Positions 34,573 through 44,148 of a DNA stretch of 64,000 nucleotides are shown here, in pieces. The position numbers and the translations under genes were made by a program. The stretch is from the NCBI GenBank assembly GCA_022823865.1, contig JAJEHF010000026.1:1-64000 (forward strand). The letters run 5' to 3'. Position 1 is the stretch's first letter, and every line of letters starts with the position of its first letter. This stretch comes from Bryobacterales bacterium. Lineage in GTDB: Bacteria > Acidobacteriota > Terriglobia > Bryobacterales > UBA6623. The notes below the pieces were generated by a model that had not been told where the DNA came from, did no database searches, and was given only the letters and a program-made list of their open reading frames with translations.

Positions 34573-36615
34573 CTATCTGTCAACCCGCCATGGAAAGGCA
34601 TAGCTTGGCTGCGATGAGAAGCGGCGGAGACCGATCTTGAGAGAGGTGCCGGCTCCCGGCTCTAGGTCTACGCGGAAGTATCTGCCGTCAACGCGAACTG
34701 TTTGCTCGGCAGGCTCTGCCGATCCACTTGGCGGCGAGCCGGGGCCGCGGAAGGCTCCTGCAGCCGGGAGGCTCACGTTCGTGACGACGTGCTCGCCATA
34801 GGCACCGCCTTGCACGATCAACGAGCGGCTCTCGAAGAGGTTGGTGTTGACGATCTCGACCTCCACGCTGTCAGCTGAGACGGATCTCACCAAAGCAGCC
34901 ACCCCTTGGGGCAGGCCGGGTTTGCCAGCGTCGAGATCGAAGTAGCGCAAGTAGGAGTGCAGCATCTCGCCGCGCTTGTGCACCGGCAGGCCGCCGATGG
35001 TCAGCCGCACGAGATTGTCGGTCGGCATCGGCTCCAGGCTGAGCCAGTGTGCGTCGAACCAAGTCTCAGGGTCGCCGCGCTCGTTGAGCACGCGCTTTAG
35101 CTTCCGCTGCACGAACTGAAGGTCCGCTTGGAGCGCCTCGACCGCGAAGCTCGGATTTCGGCCTTGCACAAAGTACGCCCAGCCCAAGTCGGGATCGCTG
35201 AGCTTTCCAGTCTCGAGGGCGAGAGCGCCCAAGCGTTCGATGTTCGCCCAATCCTCGCGTTTCTGGGACGTGTGCCACAGATGCACGTACGGGTGCGCTG
35301 GCTCAGGCACGAAGTGGTGCCACTGATTCCTGTCGTCATAGCGGATCGGCACCATGGACACGCCTTCCCGGGTCTCGCTGCGCTCGCGCAACACGTGCAT
35401 TTGGCTTCTCGGCAGTTCCAGCCAGCCGCTCTCGCCCGTGAGCAGGACCGCCACCTTGGCCGCGGTCAGGGATGCCAGCACGATATCAGTGCCGCCCCGA
35501 GGCCACTTCCAGCCGTAATAGCCGCCCCACCAGCGGCCGCCGGTGTGTTCGCCGATCTTGCCGCTGATGCCGACGTTGTCTGGCGTGATGCCTTCGTTCT
35601 GCTCGGTCAGTTCCATCCACTTGGTCAAGTAGTCGACGACCCAACGCCGGTACTTGTCATCTGCCGTGTAGAGAAACGCGTTAGCGATGAGCGGCGCCGC
35701 GGTGAGATTGATCGGCACGTCTCCGCGCGCCATCCGATCGCTCATCGTCTTGACAATCCGCCCGAACTGGTCGTCGGCCAGCTGGTCGTTGATCCAGCCG
35801 GTGGAAGACGGCACGCCAGGAATATCGTCGAAAGGCAGGTGGTAGTAGACCAGGTTCGCGTTGGTCGGAATCCAGTCGCGCTTGGTCCATTGCATCTTCG
35901 GGCCGCGACTTCCGTTCATAGAAGCCCGCATCAGGTTCAGGTCCCGGTTGTAGTTGGGGGCCTCTGGGTCTTCCCCTGTATACATGCCGGCAAACCGCAC
36001 CGAGCGCTCGCGGAAGCGTGGATCGTACGGATCTGCCATGCCCAGCGGGTAGAACGACACATAGCCTTCGCCGTGGTGCATCCAGTCCCAGTTGCTGTCG
36101 AACTCGCGGTAGATCTGGCCATAGCGCGAGAACTGGCGGGTGATGCCCTCCCAGACGTGGCGGTGCAGCGTGTCGAGTCGCTTAGCGCCGCCGAGCACGT
36201 GATGCAGAGAGAAGCCTCGAAATCCCTCGTAGGCATCGTCCGAGGAGTTCATGCCGCCTTCGTAGCGTTCCTTCCAACGCAGGGTTCCGTCCGGCTTGAC
36301 GTAAGTCTCGTAGAAGGCTACGCCGGCCCGATCCATGGTTTCGATCAAATGGCGCTGCATCAGCGCCCAAGGCGGTGCGGTCCGGGGATGGTTAACGTGT
36401 ATGGCCGGAAAGTCGAGTTCGGATTCGCTCGTGTCGGAATCGGCGGAAACGACCGAGGGGAGGATCGCTGACGCGAGCAGCACGATCGTCAATCTTGCCG
36501 CGAGAACCGGCGGCGCCGTTGTCCGGAGCAACTTGGCCGTGCGGCCTGTCCTGCACAGTTCGCGACCGACGTCTGGGGCGTCCGGGGCCATCTGATATAG
36601 GGCGCTTGGGACCAT
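34573..36615 (-). CDS. Exported alpha/alpha-toroid protein of unknown function
   Basis: The 680-residue product has a signal sequence near residues 35-58 (LTIVLLASAILPSVVSA) and a large aromatic-rich helical body (blocks NWDWMHHGEGYVSFYPLGM and GGRWWGGYYGWKWPRGG) of the alpha/alpha-barrel type used by polysaccharide lyases and glycosidases. A beta-sandwich probably makes up the last ~130 residues. I could not assign a CAZy family. The start could be later than 36615, since the signal peptide begins well inside. It is followed without a gap by the beta-propeller gene, and the first gene of the window has comparable architecture, suggesting a shared glycan theme. Confidence 0.72.
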   Translation of the reverse strand: MVPSALYQMAPDAPDVGRELCRTGRTAKLLRTTAPPVLAARLTIVLLASAILPSVVSADSDTSESELDFPAIHVNHPRTAPPWALMQRHLIETMDRAGVAFYETYVKPDGTLRWKERYEGGMNSSDDAYEGFRGFSLHHVLGGAKRLDTLHRHVWEGITRQFSRYGQIYREFDSNWDWMHHGEGYVSFYPLGMADPYDPRFRERSVRFAGMYTGEDPEAPNYNRDLNLMRASMNGSRGPKMQWTKRDWIPTNANLVYYHLPFDDIPGVPSSTGWINDQLADDQFGRIVKTMSDRMARGDVPINLTAAPLIANAFLYTADDKYRRWVVDYLTKWMELTEQNEGITPDNVGISGKIGEHTGGRWWGGYYGWKWPRGGTDIVLASLTAAKVAVLLTGESGWLELPRSQMHVLRERSETREGVSMVPIRYDDRNQWHHFVPEPAHPYVHLWHTSQKREDWANIERLGALALETGKLSDPDLGWAYFVQGRNPSFAVEALQADLQFVQRKLKRVLNERGDPETWFDAHWLSLEPMPTDNLVRLTIGGLPVHKRGEMLHSYLRYFDLDAGKPGLPQGVAALVRSVSADSVEVEIVNTNLFESRSLIVQGGAYGEHVVTNVSLPAAGAFRGPGSPPSGSAEPAEQTVRVDGRYFRVDLEPGAGTSLKIGLRRFSSQPSYAFPWRVDR

Positions 36616-36748
36616 CTGTCTTCCAGCCGAATCGAGCGGTAGGGCATGTCAAGCATCCCACGTTCGAGGGCGGCGTGCCAGAGTTGCTCTCTGCGCACTT
36701 GCCGAAGGTCCCTCGGAACATTGTGTAGCGTATGCGACGATACGGCAC

Positions 36749-38536
36749 ATGGGAGAACCGGGGCGGAGCACCGCGACTGAGTTTCGAGTCAGGCTGAACC
36801 GCGCTCAACTAGCCGGCGCACGGCTATGTCTGTTGCTCTTCGGCTTAGCGACTCATGTGGCGTGGGCAGATCCGAGCCTGATCCTTTACAACGGCAAGGT
36901 TGTAACGGTGGACCGGGAGTTTTCCATCGCGGAGGCGGTGGCGATCAGCGGCGACCGGATCACGGCGGTCGGCACAAATGGCGAGGTGCGATCACTGGCT
37001 GCATCGGACACCCGGTTGGTTGATCTGGAAGGCAAGACCGTCCTGCCGGGCCTGATCGACACACACACCCACCCCCTTGGCGCGGCGCTGTATGAATTCG
37101 ACCACGCCGTGCCTGAAATGGAAACCGTCGCAGATGTGTTGGACTACTTTCGCCAGAGGGCGAGGGTCGTGCCCGAGGGCAGTTGGATTCGCCTACAACA
37201 GGTCTTTATCACCCGCCTGCGCGAACAGCGCTACCCGACACGGGCAGAACTAGACGAAGCCGCGCCGAATCACGCAGCGTACTTCCGCACCGGGCCGGAT
37301 GCCTCGTTGAACTCGCTGGCGCTGGAACTTAGCGGCATTGACAAGGACTTCCGCATCCCCCAAGGAGCGCTAGGTCGCATCGAGCGCGACGCCGACGGGG
37401 AACCGACAGGGATCATTCGCAGCGGGGCCCACCTCATCAAATTCGAAGAGAGCCAGCGAGCGCCCACTCGCGAGGACCAGCGCCGACGGCTAAGAGAGTT
37501 GCTGGCGGCCTACAACCGGGTCGGCTTGACCAGCATCGCGGATCGCAACGCCAGTCCCGAAGCCGTCGGACTCTACGAAGAACTGCTCGGACGGAACGAA
37601 CTGACCGCCAGGGTGTTCGTGAGCGCTGCCATCAATGCCCAAGCTCCGCTCGAAGACATCGAGGCCTCGATCGCCAAGCTGGCGCGCCACCCGAGGCACC
37701 GCTACGGCCCGATGCTCTGGCTGCGCGGCATCAAGTTCTTCTTGGATGGAGGCATGTTGACGGGCAGCGCCTACATGCGAGAGCCCTGGGGCGTGAGCGA
37801 CGTGTACTCGATCACAGACCCGGACTACCGCGGCCTGCGGTTCGTTCCTCCCGGCAAGACCTACGCAATCCTGCGGCTGGCGCTTCGGCACGGACTGCAG
37901 CCCACCGCACACTCCGTTGGCGATGGCGCCGTGCATGCGCTGATCGATGCCTACGAAGAGATCAACGACGAGTTCCGCGTGCGCGACATGCGGCCATGCA
38001 TCACGCACTCGAACTTCATGAGCCCGGAGGCTGTCCAGCGAATGGCAGAGATTGGCATCGTTGCCGACTTGCAACCTGCTTGGCTTGAACGCGATGGAGC
38101 CACTTTGCTCAAGCAGTTTGGAGAGGCCCGGCTGCGCTACTTCCAGCCCTACAAGAGCCTTCGTGACGCCGGGGTGATCGTGGGCGGAGGATCGGATCAC
38201 ATGCAGAAGATTGGCGACATGCGGTCGATCAATCCCTACAACCCGTTCTTCGGGATGTGGATCGCGCTTACCAGGCAGCCGCGCTGGACCGACGTCACCC
38301 TCCAGCCGGAGCAGAGGATCACCCGTCAAGACGCCATCCGGCTATACACGGCCAACAATGCGTACATTACCTTCACAGAGAACGAGAAAGGATCCTTGGA
38401 AGTCGGCAAGCTGGCGGATCTGATCGTGCTCGACCGGGACATACTCGAGTGTCCGGTCGAAGACGTGAAGCGGGTCCAAGTCGAGCGGGCCTACCTCGGT
38501 GGCAGGCTCGTTCACGAAACCGGCGGTGCGCTTTGA
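36749..38536 (+). CDS. Amidohydrolase family protein (Amidohydro_3/YtcJ-like), predicted exported
   Basis: The 595-residue protein begins with a hydrophobic export signal (about residues 20-40, ending HVAWA-DPS) and shows the metal-dependent amidohydrolase beta-sandwich (LYNGKVVTVDREF) and first metal ligand pair in LPGLIDTHTHPLG. Later blocks (HSVGDGAVHALIDAYE, THSNFMSPEAVQRM, and GGGSDHMQ) supply further metal ligands. Members hydrolyse amide or ester bonds in cyclic compounds; the substrate is unknown. It is divergent from the toroid gene (133-base gap) and convergent with the CocE-like hydrolase. Confidence 0.9.
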   Translation: MGEPGRSTATEFRVRLNRAQLAGARLCLLLFGLATHVAWADPSLILYNGKVVTVDREFSIAEAVAISGDRITAVGTNGEVRSLAASDTRLVDLEGKTVLPGLIDTHTHPLGAALYEFDHAVPEMETVADVLDYFRQRARVVPEGSWIRLQQVFITRLREQRYPTRAELDEAAPNHAAYFRTGPDASLNSLALELSGIDKDFRIPQGALGRIERDADGEPTGIIRSGAHLIKFEESQRAPTREDQRRRLRELLAAYNRVGLTSIADRNASPEAVGLYEELLGRNELTARVFVSAAINAQAPLEDIEASIAKLARHPRHRYGPMLWLRGIKFFLDGGMLTGSAYMREPWGVSDVYSITDPDYRGLRFVPPGKTYAILRLALRHGLQPTAHSVGDGAVHALIDAYEEINDEFRVRDMRPCITHSNFMSPEAVQRMAEIGIVADLQPAWLERDGATLLKQFGEARLRYFQPYKSLRDAGVIVGGGSDHMQKIGDMRSINPYNPFFGMWIALTRQPRWTDVTLQPEQRITRQDAIRLYTANNAYITFTENEKGSLEVGKLADLIVLDRDILECPVEDVKRVQVERAYLGGRLVHETGGAL

Positions 38537-38629
38537 TGCGCTAGTGCGCTCCGCAAGCAGTTGCAGTCGACGTGACGCCGGTCGATGCGGTGTCAGGGAG
38601 TGAGCGTATATGCGAAGAACCCGCGGCCG

Positions 38630-40441
38630 CTACTCTTCGATCACTGGGAGCAGAATGTGCGATGCCCGGCTGCTGGAGTGGTAGATCGTTTGCTCGGCGA
38701 CAACCGCTTCAGCGCTGGTGCCGTAGGGCTCGCCATTGTTCAAGTTCCGCGCGAATTGAGGGAAGTGGCTGCTCGTGAGGTGGACTCGGATGCGGTGCCC
38801 TCGTTGGAACAGGTTCGCAGTCCCGATCATGTCCAGCTCCATCTGGTAGATCTCTCCCGGCTCCATCAGGACCTGCTTGCTGAGACCCTCTCTGTGGCGG
38901 GCGCGCAGGATCCCCTCCGCCACGTTGATCGACCGACCATCTGGGTACACGTCCACAAGCTTCGCTACGAAGTCCGTGTCCACAGCGCTGGAGGAAGCGT
39001 GCAGCACAAGCTTGACAGGGCCGACTACCTCCAACGGCGTCGCGAGGATCTTTGATGTGTAGACCAGCACGTCTGACCGGTGTTCGATCGGACGCTGGTC
39101 TCGCGCTCCCGATGATGTGGCGACCCCGCAGCAATTCGCGCCCCCCAGGCTCGGCACGGGATTGGACGGATCGTAGCGATAGCTGTCCGGCGGCGACCCT
39201 TCCGCGGGCTTGCTCCACGACAGGACACCGTTCCCGTGGGCGCCGTTGGCGCTGCCGTTGCTGTCGAGGTACAGCGGCGTGTACTTGGTCCTCTTGAGCG
39301 GGTACTCGGACTCGTAGCGCCACTCGTTGCGCCCCATCACGAATACCTTGACGGGCGGTTCGTCCGCTAAGCCGTTGTCCATGCCCTTGAGCCAGTAGTC
39401 GAACCAGCGCAGGGCTAGCGCATTGGTATCGACCACCGCCGCCTCGCCCCAGTCCATGTCGCCCACGGTTTGTGCGACGCCGTGTTCCCAGGGTCCGATC
39501 ACCATGTTGCTGCCCGTGCGCGCCTGGGCAGTGGCGCCCTTGGCGCTCACGCCCGCGTATCCGCGCAGCGTGCCTTGGGCGAAGATGTCGAAGAAGCCGC
39601 CCATGGTGTGGACCGGAACTTCAATCTGGTCGAAGTGTTCCTCGACACTCAAGCTCCGCCAGTAGTCGTCATAGTCCGGGTGAGCAAGCCAGTCCCTGTA
39701 GAACTGAGCATCGCGGCCCACCAGATCCTGCATCTCGCTGAGCGGCAAGTGCCAGACGACGTCGTCATAAGAGATCGCGTCAGGGCCACCAGCCATCGCA
39801 TGTGGGCCAGGGTTCTGCATAATCCGCGATTCTTGGCGGACAGGCCCCCAGCCGAAGTTGAAAGCCAGGCGCCAGCCACCGTTGACCGTGATCCAGTCGT
39901 GGTAGATGCTCGTGGACGCAACCCGCGGAAAGATCGTCACCAAATGCGGCGGTTTCGCTTGGGCCGCGCGCCACTGCACGTGTCCTAGGTAGGATCCGCC
40001 CTCCATGCCAACCTTGCCGTTCGACCAAGGCTGGGCGGCGGCCCACTCAATGGTGTCGTAGCCATCGTTGATGTCGTCCCGGAACGGCTCCCAATGCCCC
40101 TCAGACTCATGGCGGCCACGCACGTCCTGAAATACGTACGCATACCCTCGGCGGGAAAAGTAGACTGCGGCCGCATAGGCGGACGGGGCGCGTTCGGTCG
40201 AGTAGGGAGTCCGCGACACGATAACGGGGTGCTTGCCTTCGCCAACGGGTCGGTATACGTCTGCGTAGAGGACGACTCCGTCACGCATAGGGATCGGGAC
40301 ACGGTTCTCGATGCGGATGTCGTTGCGGGGCGGAAGAGAGTGGGGAAACTCGCTGGCTGCGCCGGAGCCACAGATCGCCAGCACCAAGATGGCGGCCGGA
40401 GCGAGGGGTGGCCAAGGAAGAATCGTCTGGCGGGAGTGCAT
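38630..40441 (-). CDS. CocE/NonD family hydrolase (X-Pro dipeptidyl-peptidase S15-like), predicted exported
   Basis: The 603-residue protein starts with a signal peptide (AAILVLAICGSGAAS) and contains an alpha/beta-hydrolase domain with nucleophile Ser150 in the S15/CocE motif GGSYLGH, a cap region, and a C-terminal jelly-roll domain (from ~residue 400; FVAKLVDVYPDG and GHRIRVHLTSSHFPQF). Family members cleave esters or X-Pro peptides. Substrate unknown. It is convergent with the amidohydrolase gene and is followed by a small exported protein gene at 40629 on the same strand. Confidence 0.92.
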   Translation of the reverse strand: MHSRQTILPWPPLAPAAILVLAICGSGAASEFPHSLPPRNDIRIENRVPIPMRDGVVLYADVYRPVGEGKHPVIVSRTPYSTERAPSAYAAAVYFSRRGYAYVFQDVRGRHESEGHWEPFRDDINDGYDTIEWAAAQPWSNGKVGMEGGSYLGHVQWRAAQAKPPHLVTIFPRVASTSIYHDWITVNGGWRLAFNFGWGPVRQESRIMQNPGPHAMAGGPDAISYDDVVWHLPLSEMQDLVGRDAQFYRDWLAHPDYDDYWRSLSVEEHFDQIEVPVHTMGGFFDIFAQGTLRGYAGVSAKGATAQARTGSNMVIGPWEHGVAQTVGDMDWGEAAVVDTNALALRWFDYWLKGMDNGLADEPPVKVFVMGRNEWRYESEYPLKRTKYTPLYLDSNGSANGAHGNGVLSWSKPAEGSPPDSYRYDPSNPVPSLGGANCCGVATSSGARDQRPIEHRSDVLVYTSKILATPLEVVGPVKLVLHASSSAVDTDFVAKLVDVYPDGRSINVAEGILRARHREGLSKQVLMEPGEIYQMELDMIGTANLFQRGHRIRVHLTSSHFPQFARNLNNGEPYGTSAEAVVAEQTIYHSSSRASHILLPVIEE

Positions 40442-40628
40442 GAATATTCGCTTCTGGCCCTCAGTGGCCTCGGCGCGAACGCCTACGCAATGATAGCCGG
40501 ACGCTGGTGGGCGACGTAGCTGGGGGACCAGCGCCGAGTCTGTCGGCGGGCGCGGTCGAGGGCCTGGGGAACCAAGTTAGCGGGGTGCGTGCCGGTCTGT
40601 TCCCAGCAAGCACACATGCGGGGATCCG

Positions 40629-41195
40629 CTATGGCCTTGGCGGGCTGACCATGATGTGGGCGCCCGGCGTTCCGGGATACATCAACCATGGACCGCTATC
40701 CGGAGTCCCTGGGACCCCAAGCGACTCAGGAGTCGCGTATGGCGTGTAGATCACCCACCGCAGGTATGGCTCGAGGATCTCGTCCTTGGAGGCATCGTAG
40801 CCTTTGCCTGTCATTACGTAGAGCATGCGCGGTTCGCGGGGCATATTGACGCGTCCCTCGTCAACGTCCTTCCAGCGCACTTCGTGGCGTTCCTTCCCCT
40901 TGTAGCCCTGCGCTGTGAGCTCACGCCCGCGCGCCATGAACGGCTCGAGATCCTTGTGGTAACAGGCAACGGAGAACTGGTCGTCGCCCGGTGTGTCGGC
41001 CAGGCAGTGCAACTCGTTCGATCCTTCGCGGAGGACGCCGAGTTCGCCAGCGGAGTTGTAGCCCAGCACCGTTGCGCCTGCCCGCAGGTCCTCGGGGGCT
41101 GCTTGGATGGCGGCCGCAATTTGATGAGCGTCTGGTGCGGCCTCCGCAAGAAGGGCAGGTGTTCCTAGCGCGAGAAGCGCAAGCGTCAGTCTCAT
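40629..41195 (-). CDS. Small exported protein of unknown function
   Basis: From the ATG at 41195 (GGAG upstream) the product has 188 residues with a short signal peptide (MRLTLALLALGTPALLAEA). The body is mixed alpha/beta with one Cys pair (LHCLADTPGD and VACYHKD) that could form a disulfide, and a Pro-rich C-terminus (GVPGTPDSGPWLMYPG). Start choice follows the ribosome-binding site and signal peptide; longer frame to 41252 lacks them. No family is recognised. Confidence 0.7.
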   Translation of the reverse strand: MRLTLALLALGTPALLAEAAPDAHQIAAAIQAAPEDLRAGATVLGYNSAGELGVLREGSNELHCLADTPGDDQFSVACYHKDLEPFMARGRELTAQGYKGKERHEVRWKDVDEGRVNMPREPRMLYVMTGKGYDASKDEILEPYLRWVIYTPYATPESLGVPGTPDSGPWLMYPGTPGAHIMVSPPRP

Positions 41196-41399
41196 GGTTT
41201 CTCCGGGCGGATAGAAATCCGGTTGGGTCCGCGAAGTGCCATTGGAAGGCAAGTCGCGTCCCCTCCAGTCTATGGCAACCGGCCGGACCTTCCTGCCAAG
41301 TCGGCGCCAGCGCAGCCGGGAGTTGACCTGAAAGCCGTGCGGAAGGACCCAATTTCACCCGAGACGCTGGGCTTCGCGAGCTCGGCGCGACATGTTGAC

Positions 41400-41685
41400 A
41401 TGCGCGTCGAGCGCGAGGTGCTCCGTATCGCGATCAACCGTCCAGCAGTTCGCGACGCCCTGCATCCTGAGGCGCACAGCGAGCTGGCCCTGACGATCGA
41501 CGCCCTTACAGCGGACAGGATCCTCTGCACTGCGTGATCCGCGGGGCGGGCAACGGGCCTTCTGTCCAGAATCGGGTCTTAAGCGATGCTACCCGACGGT
41601 TCGTGCGATGCTGGAGAGCCGCGATGCTCTTGCTGGACCGCGTGCATTCGTCGAGCAGCGCCCCCCTGTGCGGGAAGACCTCTGA
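41400..41685 (+). pseudogene. Decayed enoyl-CoA hydratase/isomerase gene with internal deletion and frameshift
   Basis: Bases 41400-41534 encode a crotonase N-terminus (VLRIAINRPAVRDALHPEAH, then LTADRILCTA). The frame then shifts: VIRGAGNG, the expected continuation, begins at 41534 in the next frame. Bases 41590-41685 encode a crotonase C-terminus (YPTVRAMLESRDALAG, FVEQRPP, stop). The central ~180 residues, including the acyl-CoA oxyanion region, are missing. A full enzyme would hydrate enoyl-CoA in fatty acid oxidation, and an intact acyl-CoA dehydrogenase follows 39 bases downstream, so this is a broken partner. Confident relic. Confidence 0.72.
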
Positions 41686-41724
41686 AACCAGGTTCGGCCC
41701 CCACTTCGTTTCGAGTCGTACAAC

Positions 41725-42930
41725 ATGAACTTTGCGGTGTCGGAAGAGTCCGCCCTCCTGGTCGCGTCGGTCCGGAGGTTCGTCGAGGAGGAGCTTTGCC
41801 CGTTGGAGGAGGAAGTCGAATCCAGGGGCGTGCTCGAACCAGCCAAGGCGCGCGAGATATTTCTGAAATCCCGGGATCTGGGCTTCTACGCCATGAACAT
41901 GCCGGAGGAGGTAGGCGGTGGTGGACTCAGCGCTGTCGACATGTGCCTGGCAGATCAGGAGATGGGCCGAACCAGCGACATCCTGGTGCGCAGGGCTTTC
42001 GGAACTGTCTACGAGCTCCTCTTGGAGTGCGAAGGCCCGCAGCGCGACGAATGGCTGCTACCTGCCGTCCGCGGGGATCGCACATGCGCCATCGCGATGA
42101 CAGAGCCCGGAGCGGGATCGGACGCCGCCGGCATCCAGACAACTGCAAAGCCGGACGGAGACGGCTGGATCCTGAACGGGGGCAAGCACTTCGTGAGTGA
42201 CGGAGCGTTCTCGGACTTTTTCGCCGTGACAGCGCGCACCGATCCAGACGCCGGGGCGAAGGGCATCTCGGTCTTGCTCGTGGACAAGGCGATGCCGGGC
42301 GTCTCGGTCGGGCGAAACCAGTCGATGATGGGGCTGCGGGGAGGCAGCCATATCGAGCTGGCATTCGACGACGTCAAGCTCGGCAGGAAGCATCTCCTCG
42401 GAGAGCCGGGACGAGGCCTGCGTCTGATTCTCGGCACGATTGGACGCGTGAGGCTCTTCGACATCGGAGCCCGGGCTGTCGGCACGGCGACGCTGCTGCT
42501 CGAGATGATGACGCGGCATGCCAGGGACCGACGGCAGTTTGGCGCTCCCATTGGAAAGTTCCAGATGATCCAGTCCCAGCTGGCCGACAGCGCGGTCGAG
42601 ATCGCGTCGGCGAGACTTCTGTGCCTGGAGGCCGCGTGGGAGACCGACCAGGGCTTGGATCCCCGAGAAAAGGTGTCCGCGGTCAAGGTGTGCTCGTCCG
42701 AAACTCTAGGGCGGGTCGCCGACCGGGCGGTCCAGGTCTTCGGAGGTCTGGGCTACTGCAAGGACCTTCCCATCGAGCGCATCTACCGCGATTGCCGGGT
42801 CATGCGCATCTACGACGGGACATCGGAAATCCATCGCGGGGTGGTCGCACGAGGCCTGCTGCGAGGCGGAGCGGCTGTGGTGCTGCCGAACGGCAAGGCG
42901 CTCGACCGGTCAAGCGGCCCGAGGGCGTGA
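41725..42930 (+). CDS. Acyl-CoA dehydrogenase
   Basis: The 401-residue flavoprotein oxidises acyl-CoA to trans-2-enoyl-CoA. The N-terminal helical domain is followed by the substrate/FAD strand region (CAIAMTEPGAGSDAAGI) and the C-terminal helical domain (RDRRQFGAPIGKFQMIQSQLAD, and QVFGGLGYCKDLPIERIYRD). The segment DGTSEIHRG near the end, with the family's carboxyl-terminal glycine-rich FAD contact, is present. Length is typical. Its upstream partner, an enoyl-CoA hydratase, is only a relic. It may thus act on a substrate that needs no linked hydratase here, or be left over from a lost operon. Confidence 0.93.
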   Translation: MNFAVSEESALLVASVRRFVEEELCPLEEEVESRGVLEPAKAREIFLKSRDLGFYAMNMPEEVGGGGLSAVDMCLADQEMGRTSDILVRRAFGTVYELLLECEGPQRDEWLLPAVRGDRTCAIAMTEPGAGSDAAGIQTTAKPDGDGWILNGGKHFVSDGAFSDFFAVTARTDPDAGAKGISVLLVDKAMPGVSVGRNQSMMGLRGGSHIELAFDDVKLGRKHLLGEPGRGLRLILGTIGRVRLFDIGARAVGTATLLLEMMTRHARDRRQFGAPIGKFQMIQSQLADSAVEIASARLLCLEAAWETDQGLDPREKVSAVKVCSSETLGRVADRAVQVFGGLGYCKDLPIERIYRDCRVMRIYDGTSEIHRGVVARGLLRGGAAVVLPNGKALDRSSGPRA

Positions 42931-42988
42931 ACTCGCCCCGCAAGCCTGGCACGATGCTCGGCTGGTTTGTCCATGGTCGTCCGATCCG

Positions 42989-43329
42989 TCAGGGAGCTTC
43001 GGGCGGCACTAGCCGTTCGAGGTGGTCAATTAGCGCGGGGATGTCGTCATTGACGATTTGCCAGACAAGGCCGACATCGATTGCGAAATAGGCGTGAGCA
43101 ATGCGATTGCGCAAGCCAATGATCTCGGACCAAGGAATCTCCGCCTGCTCACGCTTGAAGTCCGAGCTCATTCGGGAGGCCGCTTCGCCAATGATCTCCA
43201 AGACTCGGAGTGTTGCACTTTGATGCAGGTCACTTCGCCTGAACTCGTCGAACGTTAGGGCAAGCGCGAAGCGGTTGCCCTGCGGGCGGAAACCAGCATA
43301 TCGAGCAGATACGAGTCATCTCGCCGCAT
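42989..43329 (-). pseudogene. hepT: HepT-type HEPN toxin gene with frameshift
   Basis: The start ATG (43329) gives RRDDSYLLDMLVSARR; then the frame ends. In the adjacent frame the expected continuation appears (ALTFDEFRRSDLHQ, then LEIIGEAASRM and RNRIAHAYF). The whole span is 341 bases, one short of 114 codons, consistent with loss of one base near 43270-43290. The RX4HXY catalytic motif of HepT RNase toxins is intact (RNRIAHAY), including the tyrosine that MntA modifies. The first frame overlaps the end of mntA by 14 bases, the usual order here. As sequenced, HepT would be truncated to ~22 residues, or an internal start could produce a C-terminal piece. Confidence 0.78.
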
Positions 43330-43681
43330 AGATGACCTCGGCTGACTCAAGGATCTCCCTCCTGCGGATATAGTTCGGACTGTGCTCCACGGACGAACGC
43401 GTCAAGACATCGACCCGCCTTCCCAACATGCTCGACAATTCGTCAGCCATGCTGACGAAGCGAAGTCCCGGAATATTGCCCTTCTCAAATTCAACTAGGA
43501 CGTCAATGTCGCTGCGAGGATTGAAGTCGTCGCGCAGCACGGAGCCAAACAATGCCAACTCCGCGACATGCCAGCGCTCGCAAAACGCCTTGATGACTTC
43601 AGATGACGTATCGAGACGAGTTTGGAGCCGGTCGGCTCCCCCGGCTTCCTCAATGGCGGATTTCGAGAGTTTAGCTGTCAC
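43316..43681 (-). CDS. mntA: MntA-type nucleotidyltransferase antitoxin
   Basis: This 121-residue minimal nucleotidyltransferase carries the GSx10DxD catalytic motif (Gly46-Ser47 to Asp58-Ile-Asp60). MntA antitoxins neutralise the HEPN RNase HepT by adding AMP to its RX4HXY tyrosine. The gene precedes hepT and overlaps its start by 14 bases. Sequence appears intact, whereas its toxin partner is frameshifted. If hepT is truly broken, the antitoxin is now an orphan. Confidence 0.87.
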   Translation of the reverse strand: MTAKLSKSAIEEAGGADRLQTRLDTSSEVIKAFCERWHVAELALFGSVLRDDFNPRSDIDVLVEFEKGNIPGLRFVSMADELSSMLGRRVDVLTRSSVEHSPNYIRRREILESAEVIYAAR

Positions 43682-43818
43682 AATGACTCCACGACGTTGC
43701 GGCTCTCAATGCCCCTAGCCTCCACAATCTCGATCACTGCCCGTCAGTGAACGCCCGCTTCAAAGGGCAGGGACTCGATCCCAAGATAGGCTTCAATCAA
43801 GTTCATATCCATTTCCTT

Positions 43819-44100
43819 CTACGGGTTGCGGGCCAGTATCGACCATCCATAGTCTGCTTCGCACAAGGCAAGTAACGCGTGCCGTGCGAACACGGTGCGA
43901 CCATCCCGGATCAAGCATCCGCGTGGCGATCCGGCCGAAGCCGCCGGACTCAATGGTGCCGGTCTCTGGGTCGCGGTAGTTGAAGCTGTGTGGCCCGAGC
44001 GGACGATGAGCCCGTCCTGCCACTCCGAACATGGCCCAGTCGAGAAGCAGCACGGTTGGTCCTGCCACGACAGCCCTGAAGATAGCAGCGACACCTCTCG
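43819..44100 (-). pseudogene. Probable frameshifted gene relic of unknown family
   Basis: On the minus strand one frame reads PHSFNYRDPETGTIESGGFG and ATRML, then turns unlikely; the adjacent frame from about 43910 continues naturally (LIRDGRTVFARHALLALCEA, ending in a stop at 43819). Joining the two gives a protein-like ~90-residue C-terminus. This suggests a gene with a one-base deletion near 43910-43922. Its upstream extent is unclear and overlaps the 3' side of the ion-channel region. Family not recognised, so the call is tentative. Confidence 0.35.
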
Positions 44101-44148
44101 CGTATAAGTCGACTCGCCCAGTGCGACGCCTGGCCGACCAATCTCGAG

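Noticed and set aside
35128..36471. 447-codon plus-strand open frame
   Set aside because: It is antisense to the toroid gene and rich in Arg, His and Val without domain match.
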